DNA of 35,681 nt from contig JAGPKJ010000012.1 in NCBI GenBank assembly GCA_018053995.1, positions 1-35,681 of the forward strand. The letters are read 5' to 3'. The notes under the pieces are model-generated. The model ran no database searches. It was not told where the DNA came from and saw nothing but the letters and a program-made list of their open reading frames with translations. Source of the DNA: Lachnospiraceae bacterium. GTDB lineage: Bacteria; Bacillota; Clostridia; Lachnospirales; Lachnospiraceae. Within the stretch, counting starts at the first letter, position 1; every line of letters begins with the position of its first letter. Of the stretch, positions 17,090 through 26,512 are shown piece after piece. Both the position numbers and the translations under genes were made by a program.

Positions 17090-19648
17090 TCATTTATCAA
17101 ATGCCGTATCTGCTATATCGTATACACTTCTTACGCGGTAATCACCAGCCGGTACCTGCCCAACAATCTTGACCGTTCTCGAACCCTTTTCCATATCAAA
17201 GAAGTTGTCTTCCAGACGAAGGTTTCCGTCTTCCGACTCGATGCACACTCCCTTTGCGTATGCATCCGATGTAACAGTGACTTCATCTCCCGAAACTTTT
17301 ACCGCAAGATGCGGGTTCACAAAATGATAATGTTTCGGTGCAACAAAGAGACTCGATCCCGAAGATACCGTTTTCCCGTCTGATACAAATTCATAATACA
17401 GATGCATCGTACGTTCATCCTCATCTCCGGTAAACACTTCCTTATCAAGCCATGTCCCGCTGTAAGGCTGAACCTCGATATCTTTCTCGCCCTGCTTTAT
17501 GACTGATGAATCAGCACGTCTGAGCTGCCACTTTACCGTACCCTTCACGACATCTCCGGTCTCATTTGCGACATGAAGGATTCCGGAATACTCCACATTG
17601 ACCGGCTGCAGATTTACAAACGGCATCTGATCGACTCTTCCGTGTTCCTCACATGATATCGATACCGGTGCGTAGAATCTCTTCTCTCCGTACTGCAGAC
17701 CTTTCCATCTTCCGAAGTAATCGATCGAAGCCCACGAAGCTACCGGCCAGATATCATTGATCTGCCATACGACTGTACCCATGCATGTACCACGTATTCT
17801 TCTAAAATACTCTACGCCGTATCTTATCGCGTCAAGCTGAAGCATCTGTGAAGCATATACAAGCATATCGAAATTCTTCGGGTATAGATACGTCGCCGAA
17901 AGATAAGTCATGATCTTTCCATTTGCCGCGGTATTTCTCTGATGCATCTCCATTATCTCGGAGAAGATATTACGGTCATTAGGTTCCGTAAATGATTCGA
18001 TCGTCTGCATGCACGGAAATGACTGGAATCCAAATTCACTCATGAAACGGAAATGATGTTTTCTGTATGCAGTAAACGGATCACCGCCATGCCATACTCC
18101 CCAGTAATGTGCATCACCTATATTCTCTTCAAACGGATCATCAAAGTTTCCGCCTGATGACGGTGATGACGGCCAGTAGAACGTTACCGGATCTTCTACC
18201 TTAAGGATCTTCGGGATAATGTATTCATACAGCTTGATATAATCGAAGTACTGTTTCTTTGAAGATCTCCATGACTGCATCACGTACTGCGTCTCCATCT
18301 CGTTATTACCGCACCATAGACCGATGCACGCGTGATGACGCAGTCTTCTTATTACACCAATAAATTCTGCTCTTAGATTATCTTCAAATGAATCTGTAAG
18401 TTCATAGCTGGCACATGCGAACATGAAATCCTGCCAGATGACAAGTCCCAGTTCATCAGCGATATCATAGAAATAATCATCAAGATAATACCCGCCGCCC
18501 CATACTCTTATCGCGTTATTATGCGCTTCTACTGCATCGGAGAGCAGTTTTCTTGTCCTCTCAGGTGTTACCCTTGAAAGCACGTTATCTTCTGGAATAT
18601 AGTCAGATCCCATGACAAATATGGGAAGTCCGTTTACCGTAAAATCAAATTTCTGACCTTCCTTCTTATCCTCGGCTATCTGTGGTCCGATATGCGGATC
18701 TCTCTTTTCATCAGGCACGGGTGAAATATCTACCGTAAGCGTGCGGAGACCGATTCTCTTTTCGTTCCGGTCAAGTTCTTCTCCTGATTCATCATCGATA
18801 AGCTTAAACACAACCGAATACATATCCTGTCTGCCATATCCATTCGGCCACCAGAGCTTAGGATTTTTTACCGCGATCTTCCCATCTTTATCAAAAGGCG
18901 ATGTATGACCTTCGGGATCAGTCAATGTGATCTCTATATGTGTTCCCGGCGCGCAGACCGGATCAGTCACTGCTGATGCTGTTATATCGACTTCTGTTGT
19001 ATTATTGCCGTGTACTCCTACAGATTCGATCTTATGATCCTGATGAATACGTATATCATCTGAGAATCTGGCTTTGTTTACACCCAGTAGTGTGACCGGA
19101 CGATAGATTCCGGCATCGGGCAGTCTCGGACCCCAATCCCACCCGAACATACAGTGGCATTTACGAAGCTGCGGGAAACCGTCCATGCATTCCTGACTTC
19201 CATATGTCATCACTTTTGAATATGCATCACTGATAAACTTGTTAGGCGAGAATATCTTTACCGTGAGTGTATTCTCTCCATCTACGATGTAATCTTTTAC
19301 GTCAAATTCATAACATCTGTGCATGTTCTCAGTATGTCCGAGTTTGTGACCGTTTAGGTCAACGTCGGAAAGTGTATCAATTCCGTCGAATCTGAGTATA
19401 ACGCGGTCTGAACCTTTTATCTTTTCATCCACGCTGAAATGTTCTGTAAAAACAAAATCATTTTCCATAAGCTTGCACGCGTCAAGCTCGTTCTCCCTGT
19501 AAAACGGATCCGGCATCAATTTCCTGTCAAGCAGAGCAGAATAGACACTGCCCGGCATCTTCATCGGAATCGGATCGGATTGAATATTGTAGACATTTTT
19601 GTCCGGAATGGTCAATGACCATCCATCCGATAACTTTTGTTTAATCAT
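17090..19648 (-). CDS. GH2 beta-mannosidase, cytoplasmic
   Basis: This 852-residue protein has the GH2 layout: an N-terminal sugar-binding domain (about 1-190), an immunoglobulin-like domain, the catalytic barrel and C-terminal beta domains. The acid/base Glu450 lies in GLWCGNNEMETQ and the nucleophile Glu538 in MSEFGFQSFP. The sequences FGWDWGPRLPDAGI and IRVWGGGYY are typical of beta-mannosidases rather than beta-galactosidases. It releases mannose from the non-reducing end of beta-1,4-manno-oligosaccharides. No signal peptide is seen. A GGAGGTG site precedes the ATG. It follows the transporter ATPase genes by 130 bp and precedes the GH3 gene by 135 bp, all on one strand. Confidence 0.93.
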   Translation of the reverse strand: MIKQKLSDGWSLTIPDKNVYNIQSDPIPMKMPGSVYSALLDRKLMPDPFYRENELDACKLMENDFVFTEHFSVDEKIKGSDRVILRFDGIDTLSDVDLNGHKLGHTENMHRCYEFDVKDYIVDGENTLTVKIFSPNKFISDAYSKVMTYGSQECMDGFPQLRKCHCMFGWDWGPRLPDAGIYRPVTLLGVNKARFSDDIRIHQDHKIESVGVHGNNTTEVDITASAVTDPVCAPGTHIEITLTDPEGHTSPFDKDGKIAVKNPKLWWPNGYGRQDMYSVVFKLIDDESGEELDRNEKRIGLRTLTVDISPVPDEKRDPHIGPQIAEDKKEGQKFDFTVNGLPIFVMGSDYIPEDNVLSRVTPERTRKLLSDAVEAHNNAIRVWGGGYYLDDYFYDIADELGLVIWQDFMFACASYELTDSFEDNLRAEFIGVIRRLRHHACIGLWCGNNEMETQYVMQSWRSSKKQYFDYIKLYEYIIPKILKVEDPVTFYWPSSPSSGGNFDDPFEENIGDAHYWGVWHGGDPFTAYRKHHFRFMSEFGFQSFPCMQTIESFTEPNDRNIFSEIMEMHQRNTAANGKIMTYLSATYLYPKNFDMLVYASQMLQLDAIRYGVEYFRRIRGTCMGTVVWQINDIWPVASWASIDYFGRWKGLQYGEKRFYAPVSISCEEHGRVDQMPFVNLQPVNVEYSGILHVANETGDVVKGTVKWQLRRADSSVIKQGEKDIEVQPYSGTWLDKEVFTGDEDERTMHLYYEFVSDGKTVSSGSSLFVAPKHYHFVNPHLAVKVSGDEVTVTSDAYAKGVCIESEDGNLRLEDNFFDMEKGSRTVKIVGQVPAGDYRVRSVYDIADTAFDK

Positions 19649-19701
19649 GTTACACCTCCATAAATTACTTATTTAATACTGCTTTATTGCGTCATAATCA
19701 T

Positions 19702-19739
19702 AATGAGGGCATGTTGATCACCGTCAGCATGTCCTCATT
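19702..19739 (-). terminator. Hairpin after the ATPase genes, weak terminator
   Basis: AATGAGGGCATG (19702-19713) and CATGTCCTCATT (19728-19739) pair with one mismatch. There is no U run on the minus strand, so it may be partial or a processing site between the transporter and mannosidase genes. Confidence 0.35.
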
Positions 19740-19778
19740 CCCCTATGATTTAACTTATACTTTCAGTCTCTCCCTCGT

Positions 19779-20642
19779 TTATACAACTGTATCCAGATTC
19801 CACTCTTCATGAATCTTTGGTACATCCGATATAAGTCTCTTTGTATATGCTTCCTGTGGATTAAGTATCACGTCATCTGCAGTGCCATGCTCAACAAATC
19901 TGCCATGTTCCATGATGTATACCTGATCGGATATATAATATGCAAGTCCGATATCATGTGTGATAAAGATGATAGTCATCTTCGTCTCATCACGCAGCTT
20001 AAGGAGCATATCGAGGATAGTCGCTCTGCTGCAGGCATCGACCATTGATGTAGGTTCATCGGCTATCAGGATCTTCGGCTTGAGCAGAAATATACGTGCG
20101 ATCATAAGTCTCTGCATCTGTCCGCCTGATAGTTCGAACGGATACTTGTTCGTAAGTTCCGCGAACTTAAGGTTGACGAAACTGCATGCCTCTGTCATCA
20201 TCTCTATCTTCTTATCTTTAGGAAGATTCTTGCCGCCTCTCATTGCGATGCAATCGAGCAGTACTGAATCGATCTTATTGAAGATGTTGTATGATGCAAA
20301 CGGATCCTGGAAAATAGCCTGTATATTCTTCCAGTATTCTTTCTTGCTTGCCGATGTCTTTATGTCTCTCGGTTTGCCATCAAAGAATATCTCGCCTTCT
20401 GATATCGAGATAAGTCCAAGTATCATCTTAGAGATCGTCGTCTTTCCAGATCCTGACTCTCCAACGATCGATATTACATCACCCTTCTTGAAGTCAAAGT
20501 CGACATGATCGACAGCGAGCGTTTTCGTCTTGCCTGAACCGAATATCTTTGTAACGCCTTTTCCTACAAGGAATGACTCTTTGCTGCTGTCTCCATTACC
20601 GGTATCAGGTGCCGGTTTTACATTCTCATTCGGATTTTCCAT
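19779..20642 (-). CDS. Opp/Dpp-type ABC transporter ATPase (F subunit)
   Basis: This 287-residue ATPase has an unusual 30-residue polar N-terminal tail, then Walker [10 protein letters not shown] (about 60-68), the signature LSGGQMQR (about 169-176) and Walker [13 protein letters not shown] (about 191-202). It lacks the C-terminal cysteine domain of its partner. It would form the heterodimeric motor with the protein encoded at 20626-21651. Its start overlaps that gene by 17 bp, with GGGAGG located inside the upstream gene, so the two are co-translated. Family members move peptides or, in several bacteria, beta-linked oligosaccharides. The downstream beta-mannosidase favours the latter. Confidence 0.9.
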   Translation of the reverse strand: MENPNENVKPAPDTGNGDSSKESFLVGKGVTKIFGSGKTKTLAVDHVDFDFKKGDVISIVGESGSGKTTISKMILGLISISEGEIFFDGKPRDIKTSASKKEYWKNIQAIFQDPFASYNIFNKIDSVLLDCIAMRGGKNLPKDKKIEMMTEACSFVNLKFAELTNKYPFELSGGQMQRLMIARIFLLKPKILIADEPTSMVDACSRATILDMLLKLRDETKMTIIFITHDIGLAYYISDQVYIMEHGRFVEHGTADDVILNPQEAYTKRLISDVPKIHEEWNLDTVV

Positions 20643-21651
20643 CAGCGTACGCCTCCCTTATCTCTTTTTCTGTCATGTAGCATCTGAACATTCTGTCATT
20701 TTCATGCGTTTCAGCGATTCCGTGAAGCATACATGCAGGTTTCGCATATTTGCATCTGTCTGCAAATCTGCATCCTTTAGGCGGATTTTTAAGGTTCGGA
20801 GGGGTTCCTGGAATTGCCGTAAGCTTATGTCCACGTATACCAGCTTCCGGTACTATTATCGAACCCATAAGACCCTTTGAATATGGATGCAGCGGATCAA
20901 ATACCATCTCCTTTGCAGTTCCTGCTTCAACGATCTGCCCCGCATACATTACCATGATATCGTCTGTGACATTATACAGAAGCGGCAGTTCATGTGTGAT
21001 AAAGATCATCGTCTTGATTATCCCTGTCTCCATAAGCTGACGCATCATCTTTATTACCATCTTCTGTGATGTAACATCAAGTGCTGATGAAGGCTCATCT
21101 GCGATCAGGATCTTCGGTGAGAGTATCGTGCTTATCGCTATGACTGTACGCTGTTTCATGCCGCCTGAAAGTTCTACCGCATGCTTCTGAAGTACATTTT
21201 CCGGAAGTCCAAGCTTTTCAAAACGTTCTTTTGCAAGGTCATAGATTTCCTTTTTTGTAGCTTTAGGATTATGTGCGTGGATTACGTCATTAATGAACTC
21301 AATAATCTTCATAGTCGGATTGAGTGCATTCATAGCTGCCTGCGGAATATACGCGATCTCATTTCCCAGGATATGCCTTCTTACATCATCCGGTTTCATC
21401 TTAGTTATTTCTTTATCTTCTATCTTTATCGTACCGCTCTGATAATGAAGCGGCGGGAAATAGTATCCCATCAGTGAAAGCGCAAGTGTTGATTTTCCAC
21501 ACCCGGATTCTCCTGCGATACCAAGTGATCTTCCTTCATAAAGCTTCAGTGATACACCATCTACAGCAAATACATCTTCGCCATATCGGGTAATATATTT
21601 TGTCTTGAGGTTATCAACCTCCATCATGACTTTTCCCTTATTGTCAGCCAT
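20626..21651 (-). CDS. Opp/Dpp-type ABC transporter ATPase (D subunit)
   Basis: This 341-residue ATPase has Walker [10 protein letters not shown] (about 45-53), the signature LSGGMKQR (about 163-170) and Walker [13 protein letters not shown] (about 185-196). The C-terminal oligopeptide-type domain contains a cysteine cluster ([15 protein letters not shown] and a later Cys near 325). Such clusters in DppD-type proteins can hold an iron-sulfur centre; whether this one does is inference. AAGGAG precedes the ATG. It lies 100 bp after the second permease gene and overlaps the partner ATPase gene. Confidence 0.92.
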   Translation of the reverse strand: MADNKGKVMMEVDNLKTKYITRYGEDVFAVDGVSLKLYEGRSLGIAGESGCGKSTLALSLMGYYFPPLHYQSGTIKIEDKEITKMKPDDVRRHILGNEIAYIPQAAMNALNPTMKIIEFINDVIHAHNPKATKKEIYDLAKERFEKLGLPENVLQKHAVELSGGMKQRTVIAISTILSPKILIADEPSSALDVTSQKMVIKMMRQLMETGIIKTMIFITHELPLLYNVTDDIMVMYAGQIVEAGTAKEMVFDPLHPYSKGLMGSIIVPEAGIRGHKLTAIPGTPPNLKNPPKGCRFADRCKYAKPACMLHGIAETHENDRMFRCYMTEKEIREAYADGKSE

Positions 21652-21751
21652 TTATTATCTCCTTCCGGTCTGTCTCATGATATGTCTGATCTTCTTTGTC
21701 TCAGATGCTTTCACCTTTTTTCGTGACCTGCGGCTTAGCACCGTACATCTG

Positions 21752-23002
21752 CTAATCGCGCAGCTGAGGATTGAATACCTGATCCATACCGGTATTCATA
21801 AGGTTCAGCGAGAAAGAGATCAGTGCGATGTCAAGTATTACCGGCATAAATGCCCACCACTGTCCATTAAGATGTGCGCTGTATGTCATTGCCCAGTTCA
21901 TCATAAGACCAAGTGTTGAGACCTTTGTTGTCGCGGGTCCCAGACCCAGCATTGAAAGCTGTGCTTCTGAAAGGATTCCTGAAGATATCTGAAGTATCAG
22001 TGCCATAACTACATATGATGCGATATATGGAAGGATATCAAAGAATACTATCCTGCCAAGACTGTGACCTGAAAGCTTCGAAAGATTAACGTGATCACGG
22101 TTACGAAGTGATATTACCTGCGATCTTACGGAACGGCATGTCCATGTCCAGCTCGTAAGACCGATGATAAATGCGACCATCATTACGCCCCTCCCATTCT
22201 TGCCTATGCTGTATGAGATAAGGATAAGAAGAATGAAGCTTGGTATTACCGTAAACAGATTCGTTATGAACATTATGAAATCATCAAATGTTCCTCCGAT
22301 GTATCCAGACAAAAGACCTAGTGTAAGACCGATTGCTGTTGCGATAAGTCCTGCCACAATTCCGATCTTGAGTGATGTCTTTGTCGCAGAAACAAGTTCT
22401 GTCAGAACATCTCTTCCAAAATTATCTGTTCCAAGGATAAATGTCCTTTTTGAATTGATCTTGCTCGTATTAACGTAATCTGTTGATGTAAGTGTTCCTG
22501 ACTGCTTAAGTTCACCGGATTCAGCATCCTCTGTTGCGATGATCGTATCCGCATCTGACATCGCAGCGATTATCTTCTTGTTCAGGTTACGATAATCACG
22601 CTTCTGTGCCGATGTCATTCCAGTCTGTTTTACAGTCTCATCGTATTTGCTTGTCCAAAGAGTGGCAAGTGCCTCTGCATCTGTAACATCGATATCGGAA
22701 GCTTTTACTCCGCCGTACTTTTCAAGCCATTCCGCCATACGTGATCTTGTAGTGATATCCATTGCGGCTTCAAGCTTGGCATTTCCTGCTTCTACGTTAA
22801 GTGTATACTGCGATGTTCCTGCAACTTCCTGCGATGATACATATGTGCCCGGTTCAAAGAATGAGCCCTGTCCGATCATCTGAAGAGGATCGGCATTATT
22901 GAACAAAGGGTATATCAGTGAAAACAATACCAAGAAAAGGAATATACACGCACCGATCATAAACTTCGGAGAGTGCAATAACTGTTTCATTTGCTGTTTC
23001 AT
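21752..23002 (-). CDS. Opp/Dpp-type ABC permease (C subunit), long N-terminal insert
   Basis: The likely start is the ATG at 23002 (MKQQMKQLLHSPKF), since GGAGGG lies just upstream; the longer frame from 23044 overlaps the previous gene without a site. The 416-residue product has the OppC-type N-terminal helix (about 14-36), the signature GTDNFGRD (191-198) and the usual core membrane domain, including the conserved ILSEAQLSMLGLG motif. OppC/DppC proteins are usually about 300 residues, with GTDxxGRD near residue 60-80. Here about 120 extra hydrophilic residues separate the first helix from that motif and should lie outside the membrane. They have no recognisable domain. Confidence 0.88.
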   Translation of the reverse strand: MKQQMKQLLHSPKFMIGACIFLFLVLFSLIYPLFNNADPLQMIGQGSFFEPGTYVSSQEVAGTSQYTLNVEAGNAKLEAAMDITTRSRMAEWLEKYGGVKASDIDVTDAEALATLWTSKYDETVKQTGMTSAQKRDYRNLNKKIIAAMSDADTIIATEDAESGELKQSGTLTSTDYVNTSKINSKRTFILGTDNFGRDVLTELVSATKTSLKIGIVAGLIATAIGLTLGLLSGYIGGTFDDFIMFITNLFTVIPSFILLILISYSIGKNGRGVMMVAFIIGLTSWTWTCRSVRSQVISLRNRDHVNLSKLSGHSLGRIVFFDILPYIASYVVMALILQISSGILSEAQLSMLGLGPATTKVSTLGLMMNWAMTYSAHLNGQWWAFMPVILDIALISFSLNLMNTGMDQVFNPQLRD

Positions 23003-23015
23003 ATTCTCTCCCTCC

Positions 23016-24014
23016 TCAGCTTTCCTGCTGTGCCGCTTTGACACGCGGATCGATTACGCCATAGATAAGTTCTATAGCAAGGTTAGCGATAAGTACCATT
23101 ATCGTGATGATAAGTGTGCATCCCGAAATAAGCGGATAATCACGACCTGTGATCGCCGATAGCAGTGTACTTCCAAGTCCCGGATAACTGAAGATTATCT
23201 CTGCCACAAGAGCACCGCCGATCATAGTACCTATCGACATAGCAAGTCCTGTAACCTGAGGAAGCATAGCATTATGGAATACATATCCCGTGATCTTATT
23301 ATCCTTTATTCCAAGAAATCTGCTGTATTTTACATAATCTGCATTCAATTCATATATTGACATAGATCTCATACCGATTGCCTGACCTCCGATTGTGATC
23401 AGAACGATCGACCAGAACGGAAGCTGATAATGGGATATTATCGATTTGAAGAACGTCCAGCTCACGTTAGGTATCATGTCAAATCCATACCCTCCGCTCG
23501 TAGGTGCAAGATGAAGTTTTATACCAAATATGAAAAGAAGGATTACCGCCATACCAAATGCCGGTATATTTGAGAAGAACAGGAAAAGAGGAAGAACTAT
23601 CTTATCCCAGCCGCTCTTTCTATATGCTGCTACAGCACCAAGTACGTTACCGATGATCCAGCCTACTACGATTGCCGGCAGCTGCAGACATATCGTCCAC
23701 CAAACTGCACTGCTGATAACGTTTGAAACCGTACGCGGATACTGGCTGAATGAAACACCAAGATCTCCATGGAAAAGGTTTTTGACATAGATGAAAAACT
23801 GAACAACAAGTGGTTTGTTCGTTCCGAACTTTTCTGCATAATCGTTATATATCTGCTGAACTGCTGTCTTACTCGTTACACCTTCCGCTGCCTGTGAGAC
23901 CATTGTTGCGACCGGATCGCCCGGCATGAGTCTTGGCAGGAGGAAATTCAGCAGTACTGCAATGACAAGTGTTACCAGATACCAGATGATCTTTTTCCGG
24001 TAGTATTTTTTCAT
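23016..24014 (-). CDS. Opp/Dpp-type ABC permease (B subunit)
   Basis: This 332-residue protein has the OppB/DppB layout: an N-terminal helix followed by [10 protein letters not shown] (about 25-34), then five membrane segments with the permease loop near the C-terminus. It ends with YGVIDPRVK, the usual DPR(V/I) close. It pairs with the C-type permease 13 bp downstream. GAGG lies 8 bp upstream of its ATG. A perfect palindrome lies 27 bp before the gene, and the strong terminator of the binding-protein gene lies between, so permease expression may be controlled separately from the binding protein. Confidence 0.92.
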   Translation of the reverse strand: MKKYYRKKIIWYLVTLVIAVLLNFLLPRLMPGDPVATMVSQAAEGVTSKTAVQQIYNDYAEKFGTNKPLVVQFFIYVKNLFHGDLGVSFSQYPRTVSNVISSAVWWTICLQLPAIVVGWIIGNVLGAVAAYRKSGWDKIVLPLFLFFSNIPAFGMAVILLFIFGIKLHLAPTSGGYGFDMIPNVSWTFFKSIISHYQLPFWSIVLITIGGQAIGMRSMSIYELNADYVKYSRFLGIKDNKITGYVFHNAMLPQVTGLAMSIGTMIGGALVAEIIFSYPGLGSTLLSAITGRDYPLISGCTLIITIMVLIANLAIELIYGVIDPRVKAAQQES

Positions 24015-24040
24015 TTTCAGTCCTCACTTCCCTATACATA

Positions 24041-24058
24041 TGCTGTACATGTACAGCA
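24041..24058. promoter_or_regulatory. 18-bp perfect palindrome before the permease genes
   Basis: TGCTGTACATGTACAGCA is a perfect palindrome 27 bp upstream of the permease start and about 150 bp after the binding-protein terminator. It is well placed as an operator for the permease-ATPase operon. No regulator gene is adjacent. Confidence 0.55.
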
Positions 24059-24206
24059 ATATACTTATTTTTTATACTCGCATTTTAAGGTCTTTTATTT
24101 TATATCAGAATCCCCACTCATAAGTATGGTAAGATCGGCGATATTACTTTCTGCCGGCTCTTTTTCGAAAAAGCTTAACATTGGGAAATAGTTTTCGTAT
24201 TTACTT

Positions 24207-24246
24207 TGAAAAAAAGGCCATGTCTGCCATAGGCAAACATGGCCTT
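24207..24246 (-). terminator. Intrinsic terminator between binding protein and permeases
   Basis: AAGGCCATGT (24214-24223) and ACATGGCCTT (24237-24246) pair perfectly and are followed on the minus strand by seven U residues. It lies 14 bp past the binding-protein stop. It probably limits read-through and yields extra binding protein relative to the membrane parts. Confidence 0.9.
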
Positions 24247-24259
24247 AGCTCACTTCAGA

Positions 24260-26149
24260 TTACTTTGTGTTTGTTATCTGATAAAGAGCTGCAATTCCGT
24301 AACCATCACTGCAGATCTCAGGCGGGATATTGCTTCCGTCATCCTTTGCAGGGAAGTTGGTCCATACAGATTCATTAACTGTATCGAATACGATAGGTCT
24401 GTACATAAGTGAGAAACTAGGAACATCTGTAAGCCAGATCTTAGAAAGTTCTGTGTAATCCTTCTTAAGTTCTGCTTCATCAGTTACATAAGGGATCTCA
24501 GTAAGTATCTTATCGGCATCAGCATTTGTATAATGTCCGAAGTTGCCGACTGTGTTAGGATTAAGGTCGTTATATGAGCTTGAGAGATAACCCATGCATC
24601 TTGTGTAAGGGCATGATATAGCTGCACCTGCAAGAGAATACATGATCATATCAAAGTTGCCTGTTGAATAATCTGTTGTCCATGTAGGAGCATCAGGGAA
24701 ATATGTCTCGATATCAATACCGATATTCTTGCCGGCTGCTGCTACGATTTCAAGTGATGCATTCCAATCTGACCATCCATCAGGGCACTCAACCTTGAAT
24801 GAAAGATCCTTGCCATCGATATCTCTTACTCCGCTGTTATCTGAATCAACGATTCCAGCATCATCAAGAAGTTTCTTAGCGCCATCAACATCCTTGCCTG
24901 CAAATGCAAGATCTTTGAGTGCGTCATTATCAACAAGCTTCTGCTCTCCGTCTGTAGGATTCATAAGTGAACGAGGAACCTCTTCAAATGTCGGGCACTG
25001 GTTGCTCATTGCAGATGCGATGATCTGATCATAATCAACTGCCATTGCGATAGCTTTACGAACTGTTGCGTTGTCAAGTCCCGGCTTGTCACAATTGAAG
25101 AATACTGAAGGAAGAACTGCGCAAAGGTTGTAAGGAGCATCATCATAATATGTTGAGATCGGAAGTCCATCATCTTCCCAAAGTTTCTGAACATCAGCTG
25201 TGAACTGCTGAGATACATCAACTTCGCCAGCCTTAAGAGCTGTATCACCTGATGCGTTATCCTTGTAGATGTTATGTGCGATGTACTTAGGTGCAGGAAG
25301 CTTGCCCCACATAGAAGCTGCCTGTCCCCAATAGTTGTCATCACGCTGCAGAACTACCTTCTGATCTGAGCTGTAGAACATCTTGTAAGGTCCTGATGAA
25401 ACAGCATCTTCCATTGTATCAGCTTTGATCTTATCAGCGTCTCCGCCGTTTCTTTCATCAACTGTCTTGATATAAGCTTCAGACATGATATACATCTTAG
25501 GGATAAGATCGAGAACCTTAAGCGGGTTAACTGCCTTGTCGCCATCCATCTTTGCCTTGATGATTACTGTTGTATCATCAGGAGCTTCGATAGAATCAAT
25601 GTATGTAGAATAATCTGAGCCAAGGCTTGTCTTATACTTAACGTTAGCATCATAAGTAGCCTTTACATCAGAAGCCTTCAGCTGGCTGCCATCGTTGAAC
25701 TTGGCATCAGATTTAATCTTAACTGTAAGTTCTGTCTGAGTATCATTCCATGTATAATCACCATCAGCGATAAGCGGATAAAGCTTGCCGTCGAGCATGT
25801 TGTACATGTAAAGTGTCTCCCAAACAAGTTCACGCGCTGTATCATTCTGCTGCATTACCATGTTGTTTGAGTTAGAGCTCATAGGGTTCCAGTCATTAAC
25901 TTTGCTCCACTGCAGACCTGAATAATAAAGTGTTTCATTTCTGGGTGTTGTGCCAGTTGAAGCATCGCCCTCTGTCTCAGCTGTTGTAGCTGCCGTGCTG
26001 GCCGCTGCTGTACTAGCTGCTGTTGACTCAGCCGCAGCACTTGATGGTGCAGCTGAACTTGCTGCCGGTGTTGTAGATCCGCAACCTGCAAGCATTGACG
26101 CGCCCATTGCTGCTGCAATTCCAAGCGCAAGTATCCGTTTACTCTTCAT
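24260..26149 (-). CDS. Family 5 extracellular solute-binding lipoprotein
   Basis: The start is the ATG at 26149 (MKSKRILALGIAA), preceded by GGGAGG; the frame extends 26 codons further without a site. The 629-residue product has a lipoprotein signal with lipobox LAGC (Cys23), a 40-residue Ala/Ser/Thr-rich tether, and an SBP_bac_5 domain with the usual early motif 'LVWETLYMYN' and 'SGPYKM..VVLQRDDNYWG'. It captures the substrate outside the cell for the permeases encoded downstream. The family binds peptides, nickel or oligosaccharides. The linked beta-mannosidase and beta-glucosidase suggest beta-linked oligosaccharides, which is inference. Confidence 0.92.
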   Translation of the reverse strand: MKSKRILALGIAAAMGASMLAGCGSTTPAASSAAPSSAAAESTAASTAAASTAATTAETEGDASTGTTPRNETLYYSGLQWSKVNDWNPMSSNSNNMVMQQNDTARELVWETLYMYNMLDGKLYPLIADGDYTWNDTQTELTVKIKSDAKFNDGSQLKASDVKATYDANVKYKTSLGSDYSTYIDSIEAPDDTTVIIKAKMDGDKAVNPLKVLDLIPKMYIMSEAYIKTVDERNGGDADKIKADTMEDAVSSGPYKMFYSSDQKVVLQRDDNYWGQAASMWGKLPAPKYIAHNIYKDNASGDTALKAGEVDVSQQFTADVQKLWEDDGLPISTYYDDAPYNLCAVLPSVFFNCDKPGLDNATVRKAIAMAVDYDQIIASAMSNQCPTFEEVPRSLMNPTDGEQKLVDNDALKDLAFAGKDVDGAKKLLDDAGIVDSDNSGVRDIDGKDLSFKVECPDGWSDWNASLEIVAAAGKNIGIDIETYFPDAPTWTTDYSTGNFDMIMYSLAGAAISCPYTRCMGYLSSSYNDLNPNTVGNFGHYTNADADKILTEIPYVTDEAELKKDYTELSKIWLTDVPSFSLMYRPIVFDTVNESVWTNFPAKDDGSNIPPEICSDGYGIAALYQITNTK

Positions 26150-26172
26150 AAAATATACCTCCCTTTTTTTGT

Positions 26173-26201
26173 ACCGCCATGTTTTTATGTGGTTTGGCGG
26201 T
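26173..26201 (-). promoter_or_regulatory. Leader hairpin before the binding-protein gene
   Basis: ACCGCCA (26173-26179) and TGGCGGT (26195-26201) form a 7-bp stem in the short leader, 8 nt before the GGGAGG site. It may protect the abundant mRNA at its 5' end. Confidence 0.4.
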
Positions 26202-26212
26202 CTGATAGTTAA

Positions 26213-26241
26213 ATTATATTGGCACATTGACCAAATGTCAA
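26213..26241 (-). promoter_or_regulatory. Consensus promoter of the binding-protein gene
   Basis: On the minus strand a perfect TTGACA (complement 26236-26241) is followed after 17 bp by a perfect TATAAT (complement 26213-26218). The -35 end is also part of a short dyad (TTGAC...GTCAA, 26227-26241). Confidence 0.88.
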
Positions 26242-26247
26242 TAGTTT

Positions 26248-26325
26248 AACACGTGTTCACGGGCACTTTTTACAGTACATATTTCCCCTTATTGTCTCAA
26301 TTGTGCTGGCAAATGTTCACAATTG
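26248..26325. promoter_or_regulatory. Operator-like dyads upstream of the binding-protein promoter
   Basis: The palindrome AACACGTGTT lies at 26248-26257, 6 bp upstream of the -35 box. Further upstream CAATTGTG (26298-26305) and CACAATTG (26318-26325) form an 8-bp inverted repeat 12 bp apart. Their positions fit an activator or a carbon-control site; the regulator is unknown. Confidence 0.45.
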
Positions 26326-26444
26326 TTGTATTTGCGCTATTTTGTATCACTTTTAGTGTACATGTTGCATATTTCGTCTTTCTTTATGCATTTAGCTGCT
26401 TTTTTTTGCGGATAACTAATTTTTAGCCTTGCATAAGGTTATGA

Positions 26445-26478
26445 AAAACCGACCGTATATGTTTATACGATCGGTTTT
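26445..26478 (-). terminator. Intrinsic terminator of degV
   Basis: AAAACCGACCGTATA and the matching arm ending TCGGTTTT at 26478 form a stem of about 15 bp with one wobble pair, 35 bp after the degV stop on the minus strand, with a short U run. Confidence 0.75.
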
Positions 26479-26512
26479 GTTTAAGTTTATCATAGAATTA
26501 TTTTCCCACGTA

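Noticed and set aside
23003-23044. Longer N-terminus for the C-type permease
   Set aside because: It overlaps the upstream gene with no ribosome binding site, while GGAGGG precedes the ATG at 23002.
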